From: Laccaria trichodermophora
Lineage: Eukaryota > Basidiomycota > Agaricomycetes > Agaricales > Hydnangiaceae
Direction: 5' to 3'
NCBI GenBank assembly: GCA_018417955.1
Contig: JACTVC010000001.1
Location: 4,402,001-4,466,000 of the forward strand
DNA: 64,000 nt
Below, piece after piece: positions 45,930 through 57,100 of this stretch. The notes beneath the pieces were generated by a model. The model saw only the letters and a list, made by a program, of their open reading frames with translations. It made no database searches and was not told the origin of the DNA. A program made the position numbers and the translations under genes. Positions within the stretch are counted from its first letter, which is position 1; every line of letters starts with the position of its first letter.

Positions 45930-48900
45930 ACTAGCCCACAAAGGCATTCATTGAGCGCATCAGTTTCCGCCTGTCATGGAACTCTTTTTCGTTTTGATCT
46001 TCCCAAAGCTGGGTTCTCCTTGATGTTAAGTGGAACCGATTCCACAGTGTCAGACATACCAGATACCAGGTCAGATTCTTTCTGGTGTGGTTCCTCACTC
46101 TGCGTTTATTATACCTCAGTAAGTCCCACAGTTTACAGTTACAGTTTGATAAAACTCACGCTGTTGTTCAACCTTGTCGTATCCATTGACATCGCCTCAC
46201 ACGCCACGCCATCGGAATTTTCCATCAGCATGTTGGCGCCTCTCTCGTCAACGGCGGTATCAATCCTTTCATCTTGTTCTTCATCTGTCTTCTCACTTAT
46301 TCCCTCGGTTTCAGTGACTTGGTTGTGGTGTTGCAAACTATCAACATCGCTATCACAGTCTTCCTCTCCATCCGAGCTTGATGCAGAGCACGACGGTTCG
46401 TGTGTGGGGAATGTCGAGATGTCCTCGCTTTGAAGGAGTACCAGTAAGTTGCTTTTTTATTCGGAAAGACAAAATAAACTTACCTTGATGGAATCTGAGT
46501 GCGATGGTTCTCTGATATTTGCAAAGTGAGTTTCTTAGCTCGTTTTATGGTCACCTTGGTTCGCTTTCCCCAGATCTTCTTCATTTCGGACATTTCAAAA
46601 TTTGAAAGGGTCCAAATGTGTTCGTATTTTGCAAAAGGTGTGTTTGGGTGTTTCTCCTGGAAGTGCGCTTTCATAAAATACTGCCAGATGGTAGGATCCG
46701 ATTTCGAACACAATTCGCAATGGATTGGGACGTTAGAGCAGGGCGACGATGGGGTTGATACAGCCGCAATACCATAAGAAAAGTTGAGTGTCATTAGGCA
46801 ACCTCGTGAAGCCTTTTGGTCGATTTTGATGTTCCCATTCACCCCCTTCCCTTTAGTCAAGAAGAATTGACAAAGCGGCGCAGGGCGAAGGCACAAACCA
46901 CACAGAGGGATCGATTGGAGGACTGTGGGGTCATAAAGAATATGTGCACCTCTGTGCTCGAGAACTCTTTGACCTTGAGAAAGGTCAAGAATTATTGTCG
47001 GTGAGCACCGCAGGCAATCAGATGTGCCCTGCTCGCCAATCTCACCCAAGTCTAGACTCGTCTCACAGATGAAGCAAGCGCTACCTGTTCAAAAACCGTT
47101 GTTAAATGTTTTCCATATGCAGCACACATACTGAACAAACCAGAGCCATCATGATATGGGTACTCCTTGGTAGGTGCAATCTTGGGTACATTTTTAAGAT
47201 TTGCAGTGCTCAATCGTTGGAAGAGACTTGCAGTTAACACCACAAGTTCGGCACTTTGAAATAGATAGAATGGAAAGTTCATGTGCGTTTTTGAAATGGA
47301 AGGGTTTATTGCCTGGACTAGTCGCCCAGGTACAGTAAATGAACGCTCATCAGTCGTGCAAGTCCGCCAATCATTCTGTTGATTGGGGTCATCGTCTGTC
47401 GTGGACGTGCGCAAGCCTGAAATTTGGTATGAGACAGAGACTGTGTCCTCGACAAGCATGTCAAAACTGACAAAGTCGACAGACTGCCCATCAATGCGCA
47501 AGGCGTTCACTTCCCCTATGCAAAGCCAGAATTTTTTTTCACAGCGGAGAAGCGTGGCAATGGGATCCAAAACAAGGAGGACTTCTGAATTGTCCGAAAT
47601 TGAAGTCATCTCTTCAATTTTTTTGCTGCTCTCAAATCTTGGAATGTCTTGGACTCATCGCAAACGGTCTGTCAACCTGGCATGCCTATGAGACTTGCTG
47701 TATCTCGATAGCGCCTGTGCTTTAGATATTAGGGTGCCACCAATGAGAACTTTACTCTCGATTATGCATTGTGAACTTGTTTGTTCAACTATCGGGTTAA
47801 CGCCAATTGTATCAATGTCTCCTAATGCGTCCTCGACTTCGACACGCATGTTGGTAGGGTTAACGACTTCGAGACTTTGGATGGGGGGGTTGATTGTTTC
47901 TGCAGAAGATGGAAAGTCAATACTTTCATCAATGTCATCATCTCCAAGAGGGGCGTCAAAAAGCAGGGTACCAAAGGGAGCTAGGATATTGATGCCATCT
48001 GTGTTGTTTAGTCCTCGGAGAACGGATGAGAGGGCTTCACATTCTTGCTCAACAATGTATCGGCCACGATTCCAAGATGTCTGCAGCGAGACATCTCGGA
48101 CATAAACATTGCCCTTCCAAGAGGCAGGCTTGATATGATCAGTGCTATCAGGTATTTCCTTTGATTCACGTGAAAGCACTGACAATTTAAGTTGTCGAGG
48201 GGCATGGTCCCAATGAGGGTACTTTGCAAGAATATTTGAAACCTCGGTTGTACCAGCAAGACGGGAGACGAGCTGGAGGATGTCTAAATTTGCATTGCTC
48301 CCAACCATAGTCCGAAGAATTCCAAACAGTTCTTCAAGCTGGTCGGTCCCCAATAAAATGATCCAGAATTCACCATTCAGATCATCAACTTTGGCTTTCG
48401 CAATGCAAAAATAGACATTTTTGATCATAAGCATGAGATCAATGTAGAGATTAGTCGGAAGGAAGTCCTTTCTAGCCAAGTGATAAAGACAGAGTGCAAG
48501 ATGAACTGTTGCACTTAGGTGTTCAATCTGTTCAGAGAGGGAGAGGTCGACACAAAGATAGGGAAAGACCATGTGGAATAAAAGTTTTCCAAGCATCCAC
48601 AGCGCCTCTCGAGTTGCCAAAAAACCAGGAGTGTGGTTTCCAGTTGGCGTACGAGGTAAATTCCATATATCCTTCAACATGTCGAAAGCCATTTTCACGT
48701 CTTGCTTATCCTCAGGGTTGAAGAGCGAGTGAATATGGTCAGCAGATAAGCCAGCTGACTTAAAATGGTTCTTGATGACATCCGGAGTAATTCGCGTTCC
48801 TAGGATAACAACCCCACGCTGCCAGAGTAGTAAATTGCGAAACCTCTTGAAGACATGTTTCCAGTCTTTGTCACACATAAGGTCATCATCGCCGACATGG

Positions 48901-51182
48901 AAGTCCATGAATTTCAGAGGATGTAGGAAGCAATAAATCGGTGATGAAGAACCTAATTGCTGTTTGAACGTGAGTTTGATAAAGGCAGCTCCACATCGGC
49001 TTTCACCATCAGACGCAATAGAGACAATTCGAAGTTTTGTCTTGTCTTTTTATTTGTTAATTCCATCTAATGTCGTTTGGAGGAGTTTAGCATGTTCCTC
49101 GCCATTTTCACATTTGCAGTCACCAGATACGAGGACAGGCCGACCAGGATATATACAATGATCTTTGCACAAGATGCCCAAAGCACCTATTGTCACCTAA
49201 AATAGATTCATTAGATAAGCTGTCAAATGGAAGCAAAACAGAAGCAACGCGGAAGCAAATTTCTCACCTCCCCTGCATAATGAATGTCACCATCGTCAAG
49301 TGCTTGAAAGAGCTTGACCAAATCTCCCTTGTTCACGAACTCCAACGATACTCTATGTGCATGCTCTCGGCACACTCCCAGGAAATAGTTAGTTTGTGGG
49401 TCCCATCATGGTCTTTTCTCCGTTGCAATCTCATCAATCATCAGAGCGGCATGAATGATGGAACCTATCCTTTGGTGCATTACTTCAAGTATACCCTGGA
49501 GGATCGCATTCACGTTGCTGTGAACTTCATCCACTGTTGGCCATGCGTGGGAGGGGACAATTGGGGGGACAGTTGAACGAGTTCTGAGGTATGAGACACT
49601 TTGTGCCCCGTTAGCGCGATGGTTGATTTCAGCAACACAATTCTGGCAAGCTTCCAGAGGAGGAGTGCCTTCATGTCCTCTTCCTCTGTAAAGCTTTTTG
49701 GCTTGTACACTCCATCTGCAACTGCCAGGCACGAAGCCAGAAGTCCACGTGCGCCCTTTTTTTGGTGAAGACCAAGACTTATGACATGATCAACACGATC
49801 AACACTCCCACTTGCTATGGCCATCAGCAACCTCTTCTGGTCCGATAACGCCGTCGCTTTTGAGAGAAGCTTTCTCGCTTGGTTCAAACCACATAGCCGG
49901 TGAAACTCGACCAGCTGGTTCTTCTTTCGAAGCAGTTCCTGAAGTCCACTGAAACCGTAATATGCAAACGGTGAGTTTTCATGAAGACCCTCATCCATCC
50001 GCCTAATAATTCCCTCGAGGGTTCCATTCCTTATCAACTGCTGACATGGTTGACAAAGCTGATGGTCGCCTTTGGAAAACCCAGTACAACTTCGAGCAGA
50101 TAGCGTCATTACACTGTTTCTGACAGTGTAGTCCCATGGGAGTACACGCTCGGCATGAAGGGCGAATGGATATGCAGTATGTGGAGATACTCCAGGTGGG
50201 AAGTCAAGTTTGAACCCCTTACAGGTCATCGTTAATTGTTGCTTGCACAGTTGGCCAGGAAAAATTTCCTCTTCAAAGGAATCAACGTCAATGACGGTGC
50301 GCTGTGCATTTTTGGTGCTAGTTGCAGCCGATCCCCAATGGAGCGCTGTTGATATGTCCATTCCATCGGATGGGGTGATATCAATTGATGAAGGTTCGGA
50401 AGATATCATAGGCCCTGTGGTGGTATCGCTATGGGTCAATGACCTACCACCACAGACAGGGATGAGTACCAAACCCAAGAAAAAGTTGAAGCGTATCTGA
50501 CTCACAGTTTTTCAAGTTCTCCTAACAGGTGCGACAGCTTTCCCTCAAATAAAGCTTCGCTCACCCTGCACTTCACAATAAAGTATTCCACAAATTTTGC
50601 AAGGCCATCTAGGCCCTTCTGACCTTGACGTATCACCCCACCCATGCTCTGATCCACTCCCCAACCCAACACTGCCTTCAGCAGCCCGTTCAACTTCACC
50701 TCCCAGAGTTCCTCAGCATCTAGGCCCAGGTCATCGAAATTCTTGGGGTCACCTTCGAAAATTGCAAGGGGATCATCAGCCAACGCTTCAGGAACACTCT
50801 CTGGTAGGTTATTGATCAGAGACTGGAATTTCATGATGAGTTTGCTGACTGGCTGTCTGGAGAGCAGCATTTTATGAATGTCGGGGTGGGAAGAGGTTGA
50901 ACTTGCCCCACTCGTTGGTTGGTGGTTACTGATTATGGTTGTAGGCATGGCTTTTGAAGGCACAGGGGCCGCTTTCGGTCATTTAAAAAAGGTGAGTATC
51001 AAAGAATTCTTCTTCTTGTCGTCCTTATCACATTTCGCTTTCGTTTCATGGCAGATTTTCGAACCCATATGTCGTATTGTGAGATTTGAGATCCCAACAC
51101 TGCTGCAGTGGACACGTACTTTGCACTCTGGACATACGGCGCATCCATCGGCCTCGAGAACCATCTCTGATGTTGGCACCAT
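45930..51182 (-). pseudogene. Large multi-copy fungal protein with N-terminal Cys cluster and C-terminal zinc fingers, inactivated
   Basis: One gene runs across many blocks on the minus strand. The 5' exon (51182 on) has CAVCPECKVRVH and ILTFFK, then a TGA (50979-50981) and PKAAPVPSKA in the same frame. Next come a conserved helical block (50963-50502), SFEEEIFPGQLCKQQLT with CQPCQQL (50440-49640), and LRTRSTVPPIVPS to EKRP, TGA (49406-49408), WDPQTNYFLGVCREH. After an intron: VTIGALGILCKDH, a TAA (49050-49052), KLRIVSIASDGES and MDFHVGDDDL with ILLGTDQLEELFGILR (48908-47655), TGA (47655-47657), then VQDIPRFESSKK to 47052. The 3' part has CFICETS, CGLCLRPAPLC and CELCSKS..H..H fingers (47090-46480) and an acidic tail to about 45930. 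I have seen this family as a repeated unnamed mushroom protein. The EELFGILR block recalls transposase C-termini, but the function is unproven. Confidence 0.72.
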
Positions 51183-51525
51183 AGTACTTCCCTGTCAAGA
51201 TGATCAGTAAGTAACCTGATTGACAGATGCTCGAGTACTTACCTGAGATTGCGCTACAGGTTCTACTGGTTCCATTTTCATGTCGATAATCTTTGGATAA
51301 TCTGAAAAATAATTTTGTGATTTGTGATGGGATAATTAGTAGCATAAGCATGATTATGTACAGCCAAAACTGCTATTATTTGGACTCTACAACGCTAGTT
51401 AGCATAGCTGGGAGTCCGGCTGGGTCACAGTAAGTTGATATGACGTTCTACGACGTTCTGGGAACTAAGTTGTCGAAGCTTCCATTTTTTTTTTGGACTG
51501 CAGTTCGCTGTACTTTACCCTCCCC
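51183..51525. other. No gene; upstream region of the decayed gene
   Basis: The minus strand continues briefly open to 51351 with possible splice sites, which may be 5' leader of the gene below. No motif of note. Confidence 0.35.
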
Positions 51526-51880
51526 AGCTTAATCCATATGGAATCCATGGAAGGGGGGTGGATTCCAGGAATTCCAGATGGATTCCATGGAATGGCTGAT
51601 GGACTCCATACTTTCTGGAGATGGATTCCATGGAATGGCTGATGGACTCCATACTTTCTGGAGATGGATTCCATGGAATGGCTGATGGACTCCATGCTTT
51701 CTGGAGATGGATTCCATGGAATGGCTGATGGACTCCATGCTTTCTGGAGATGGATTCCATGGAATGGCTGATGGACTCCATGCTTTCTGGAGATGGAATC
51801 CATGAAATGGCTGATGGACTCCATGCTTCTTTCAGATGGAATCCATACTTTTTCCATACAGAATTCAGATGGAATAAGTC
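51526..51880 (-). repeat. 43-bp minisatellite in an inverted CCATATGG element fragment
   Basis: About six copies of a 43-bp unit (GATGGATTCCATGGAATGGC then TGATGGACTCCATGCTTTCTGGA). The left border CTTTACCCTCCCCAGCTTAATCC is the reverse complement of the GGGGAAGGTAAAG end of the tRNA-headed elements, so this is a third, inverted relative whose tail has amplified. Confidence 0.88.
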
Positions 51881-52259
51881 CCAATTCTACAATTATTATC
51901 ATAGAATCACAAGTCCAGACTTAATCTGTAAAGTTCCAACTTCAACACTAATAAATGAAGAAAAAACTAAGATGTATTGAATAAGACTACATAACTTTAT
52001 TTTACTACATATAATATCAAAGGGAGGGGGAGGGAGAGGTATAGATATATAGTGATCAAGGGAGGGGGAAGTGATGGAGGGGAGTGGGAGTTGTGGAGAG
52101 AGGGAGTTGTGGAGAATGAGGAGGGAGGGGAGGGGTGGAGAGTGATGGAGGTGGGGAGTTATGGAGGGGGAAGGAAAGGTGGAGAGTGGAGGAGCAATGG
52201 GGGAGGGTGTGATGTGGAATAATGATGGAGGGAGGGGGGAGGGGCTTACCTGGGCTCGT
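51881..52259. other. Spacer, then G-rich purine tract
   Basis: 51881-52020 is AT-rich with nothing seen. 52021-52240 is GGAGGGGGA-type low-complexity sequence with many G runs on one strand, so quadruplex formation is possible. The Pro/Ser-rich minus frame through it is compositional only. Confidence 0.6.
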
Positions 52260-52860
52260 CACTGTGTTCGTGGATGGGCGGCGGACATTTTCGGTGGGCG
52301 GGGGACGTTGTTTCGTGTGCGGTACACGTTCTTCGTGGGCGATGGACGTTTTCGGTGGGCGGCGGACGTTGTTTGGTGGGTGGTGTCCATTTTTCGTGGG
52401 CGGCGGACGTTTTTCGTGGGCGGCGGATGCTTTTTGTGGGCGGTGGACGTTGTTCGTGGGCAGCGGACGTTGTTCGTGGGCAGCGGACGTTGTTCGTGGG
52501 CGGCAGACGTTGTTTCGTGGGTGTCGGACGTTGTTTTGTGGGCGTCGGATGTTGTTTCGTGGGTGGTGGATGTTTTCGGTGGGCGGGGGACGTTTTTGGT
52601 GGGCAGGGGACGTTTTCGGTGGGTGGGGGACGTCGTTTCGTGGGCAGGGGAGGTTGTCGTCGTGGGCGGTGTCCTGTTTCGTGGGCGGTGGGCGGTGGAC
52701 GTCGTTTTCGTGGGCGGGGGATGTCGTTTGTGGGCGGTGGGCGTTGTTCGTGGGCGGTGGACGTCGTTTGGGGTCGCTGGACGTCCGTGGGCCGTCGTTT
52801 TCGTGGGCGTTGGTCTTCGTTGGTGGGCGTTCGTGGTGGTGGGCGGTCGTTGACGTTGGT
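52260..52860. repeat. GC-rich minisatellite (about 20-23-bp units)
   Basis: Tandem units of GTTGTTCGTGGGCGGCGGAC with small variants fill about 600 bp. Both strands stay open for more than 190 codons in several frames only because unit lengths and composition avoid stops. It lies at the 5' side of the tRNA-headed element and appears to be part of it. Confidence 0.88.
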
Positions 52861-53640
52861 GTGATGTGGTGGTGGTTTCTCGTGGCCGAGCGGACACAGC
52901 GAACGACGACTGATGTCGTCGTTCGCCGTCTAGTTGCCACGTCGCGACGTGGCACCTGTGGTTTTGTGTCAAAAAGGAGAGGGTGGGGTGGTTGTTCCCA
53001 CTCACCTGGGCTGGGCCCTCGTCACGCGTCGTCAGCGTCAGCGTCGTCGTCGTCGTCGTTGTCGACGTCGCGGGCGGTCGTGGTTTGGAATGGTGGTGGT
53101 GGTGGTGGTAGTGGGAAGGAATGGAACGACGTGTCAACGCTTCAGCCACAGCTGTCACGTTTGACGCGGCACGTGCCCGAAAGCGGTATATAGAGACCTT
53201 TCGTTTCTAATATAATAATGCCTTCATGGCTCAGTTGGCTTGAGCACTGCTTATATTCATGAGGTTGAGAGTTCAATTCCTTGACATGTCATTTTTTTAT
53301 TTACTTAAATATAGTAAGGACACTGTATTCTAATGGTATAATAGTCATTAATTCCTTCCATGGAATCCATATGGACTGCTCCATGGAATACATGTGGATA
53401 TACCTGCATTCCATATGGAATCCAATGGAATCCATATGGAATGGTGTTGGAGTCCATATGGAATTAATCATTCCATGACCATTCCAGCATCATTCCATAT
53501 GGAATCCATGATGTCCATGGAATCAGAAACTGGCTGTGTCCTCAGCCAACATTGATTCCATGGATTCCATATGGAATTCTCCATGGATTCCATGGATTCC
53601 ACATGGATTCCATATGGATTATACCGGGGAAGGTAAAGAC
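52861..53640 (+). mobile_element. Repeat element with tRNA-like head and CCATATGG-rich tail, copy 2
   Basis: The head GCCTTCATGGCTCAGTTGG starts at 53220, with an A-box-like motif at 53227-53238, a B-box-like AGTTCAATTCC at 53270-53280 and a T run at 53291-53297. A GGTATATAGAG box lies about 30 bp upstream. The tail (53350-53620) consists of CCATGGAATCC and CCATATGGAATCC words, which are largely palindromic, and it ends CCGGGGAAGGTAAAG. This copy keeps more CpG than 39110-39815. The layout recalls a tRNA-derived SINE, but with several hundred bp upstream of the head. Confidence 0.68.
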
Positions 53641-53706
53641 CTCGCAGTTCGGACTAACTAACCGGGTACCGGTCCGGCATTCTATTGCCGGTGCCTCCTT
53701 GCCTCT

Positions 53707-53967
53707 AACCTCAAACCACCATAGTGTTTATTACGTGGGTGGTCAGCGATCGTGCCTTCATCAGGCAATTCCTCGAGCTTGCGTTTCAAACGATTTTCGT
53801 GGGGATCAATGGGATCAGTCATGGTGGTTCAGAAGAGAGAATCAATGCTGTGCGGCGTCAATCTTCAAAATGGGTAATGGACCGTTTCACAGAGTCAGCT
53901 GACATTCCTGATTGAGGTCACTCCCACTTGCCTCCCACAGTGGTTCGGCATCAAGTCAGGCGGCCTG
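53707..53967 (+). repeat. Interspersed repeat R2, copy 2
   Basis: Direct copy of 12178-12422. The similarity stops near CAAGTCAGGCGG at 53964, just before the transposase-exonuclease element, so that element may have inserted at or near its end. Confidence 0.85.
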
Positions 53968-54117
53968 GGTATCATAGTTGTGGGAATAAAAAAAGAAAAA
54001 GAGAAAAATTCCCAAAAAGGAAAGGAGAAAAGAGAGAAAAAAGGAATTTCTTAGATTTATTAGTACTATGACACTTTCCAAGGTAAAAACAATTTATTGA
54101 ACACTACAAATTAAGAA

Positions 54118-57100
54118 CTACATAGATTTGTTGGCATCCTGAGTATTCAACATTTCACAGGGAAGAGAAGGGTGTCTGCTGTCTTTCCCTTTACATTCCT
54201 TCAACTTGCATGAAGCACAGGCATTTTGGCACAGATCTTTTCTGACCCTTCCTTTACACCCTTCAATCTCACATTTCCAGCATCTCTTTGAAGCTCGTTT
54301 TGTAACAGTGTCCTGCTTAGACTTCTTGTCTTTCTTCTTGCTGTTTGATGTCCCTGTTCCACTATGCAATATACTTGGTCCTGCAACTGAACTATCTTCA
54401 AGTGGGAAGTGGATATCAAAAAGCAGCTCAGGGTCTTGATCACTGGAATGCAGGCTAATCAGTTGTTTTCCTGACATTGGTTGCTGGGTAACTGGCAAAG
54501 TCATTGCATGATATGTTTGTGAAGCTATATTCCTTTCAGGGTTGTGAATCTGAGCCTCAATTCCTTTGCGCTGAGAACTGGTCTGGGACTGTGTGGCAAG
54601 ATGTGCAATATTTGTCTGCCAGACAGTATAATATGCTGTCAGATGTTCTTCAAGCTAGAAGTATAATTTCTGAGAAATATTTTGACATTAAATTAAGAAA
54701 TATTCTCACCTTGTAAAATATAGTTTTGCCATCAGCATAATCACGATTCCAAATTTGAACACCAGTCCTCCAGTCAGGTTCCTGTTTATTCCGATTGAAA
54801 TATGGATTTGTTTGGATCAAGTTAGAGAATAACTGCTTTTCAGGAACAGTATGAATGGCAACAACTGCAAACTGTGTTTGTTGTCGCTGAGCAAGAAATT
54901 GATGCAGTGTCTTTGAGGTGACTCCAGAAATATAGGGCTGCATCAAGGCTTTAGTGCAGAGTGTAGGAGGAATTGGCAAAATTCCTGAGACTTCTGATGT
55001 ATCCACATAGAGTGAGCCATTAGTCCAACCTTGAATTCTGTAGGAAAGTGGAACATGAATTCTGGTTTTTTCAATCATTGTTTGAAGTTCATCATAAAGC
55101 CAAATGTCATCATGTCCAACAAATCTATGTCCAGTTCGGTTTTTGGTTCCAACATGGAGATTATGATGGAGTTGAAAATCAGCTAGTCTGTTGACAGCAT
55201 TACGAGCTGAAATGATAGAATCTGGGAAACAAGCCCAAATAGAATGATGAACACCTCCTTCAGTAAAGTTTGTGCCTCTGATACACCGCCATATTGGTAA
55301 TCCATTCTCCTTTCTATCAAGGCCAACCTGATAGTAAAGTGGGATACCAGGAGGATCTGAAAGATATCCAGCTTGAATTGTTTTCAAAATATTCCAAGCA
55401 CTCTTCCAGGCAACTGGTGAAAATAAAGGTTGTCCAGTCATAGAGTCTTTTAGTGGCCCATATACTTTGAAGATATTTTCAACTAAATCATAAAGCTGTT
55501 CAGGAGGTGGTATATACTGTCGAACAAGTTTCCACAATGACTTGGGCTGGAACTTCAATTTCTCATTCCATGATGATCCTTCAGATTTCAACCAAGCCTC
55601 TACTAATGCATGATCTTCTGCATTGAGTAAGAAATTTGCATCACGCATTGCTCTTGCAAATTGTAGATGCAGTCCATGACTTTTTGGAATTGATATTCTA
55701 TCAAAGATGTGCCATGGATCCAGAAGAACTCTGCTGCAAATAGGTCTAGCACTTGATGCTGGATTTTCTTGTAAGTTAGTCAATACTTTATTGCAAATTT
55801 GAGTACTGGTAGAATCTTTTTCTGCATCCTGAGCTGCATTTTCTGGGGGAGCATCATGGTCAACTTCAAGATCAGCATCAGCAGTCCAGGAATTGTCAGT
55901 GAGACTTGGATTCTCAGCATCCAGTTGTATATCACATGTTGGTGTGTCTAAAGCAACAGTTTCTTGGGTTGCTTCATCACTCTCAATTTCTTGAATGACT
56001 GAAACATGTACTTGTTTTCTTTTACAAACAAGTGTAAAAGGTGGTGGTCCAAAGTCTTTGAGTGCCTGATTTTTGTGACTCTCAATGATTGCCCCTAGGA
56101 CAGAAACCTTTTGAACTTCAATTGCAACTATTTTGTCAGATGTGTGGAGGGCAATGTTATCAATGACTGCATTCTCTTCAGAGTTTAGAGAAGACCAGGT
56201 GCCATATGCAATTATTTTTTGCCCATCCTCCTGGTAAATTATTACAGGTAGCCCTGGAGCTGCATTTTGAGGTACATTTCCATATTTTTCAAGCTCAACA
56301 AGCTTTTCATAGATGCATTTTGAAGCATGTGCATCCTGGGCAATATACATGATCTGCTCCTGGGAAAGATTGGCATTCTCCCATTCCATGCTCACTCGAA
56401 TGGCATCATCCTTGTTTAGCTTGAAGCCTAAAACTAGGGCTGATAGCTCTGTTAAGCTTACTCTTGCATTTGGAGCTACATGACACCTTTTGGCAAGGGG
56501 GGCAAGTTCAATAGCCCCTGGGAATGAATCTTTAATCTTTGCCACTGTCTGAAGCTGCTTCAAATCATTTTTAATCCCCCTGCCCACTTTCAAAATGTGC
56601 TCATCAGCAAGTATATTCTTGATTGCAACAGGAAGCTTTCCAGCATTTGTATATTGGGATATCTGAAGGACAAAAATCTGGTTTTCAAATGAAATAGCAA
56701 CCACTGCTGTCTTTCCCTGTTTTGAGTTACCAGGAGTTCTGTCAACATTCCACTCTGTATCGAATCCAATGATCACTGTACCATTTTCACCAATTTCTGA
56801 TAGCTTTTCATGAATGCATGCTAGTGCAGTTTGAAACTGTGAAGCATTGGACTTGATATGGATGGATACACCCTCTGGAATGGAGTAGAGGGGATAATTC
56901 ACATATTTATCCACAGGCTGAACTTCTTTTAGTAGAGATGGAAAGCATTTCTCCAAGAATGCTTTATCAGCAATATTGTCTGTATAGAATATTTCAACTT
57001 CTCCAAGTCCATAGAGCTTCAATGATTCTCTCATATTGACTAGTGCAATTTCAAATTGAGCATGAGCTTTTGTAGCAACTAGTGCAATTATTCGTATTTC

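Noticed and set aside
45927..46433. 168-codon plus-strand frame rich in Ser
   Set aside because: It is antisense to the acidic tail of the large minus-strand gene, where the reading fits the family better.
52056..53193. Several frames of 190-320 codons on both strands
   Set aside because: All run through the GC minisatellite and G-rich tract; the open state comes from unit composition.
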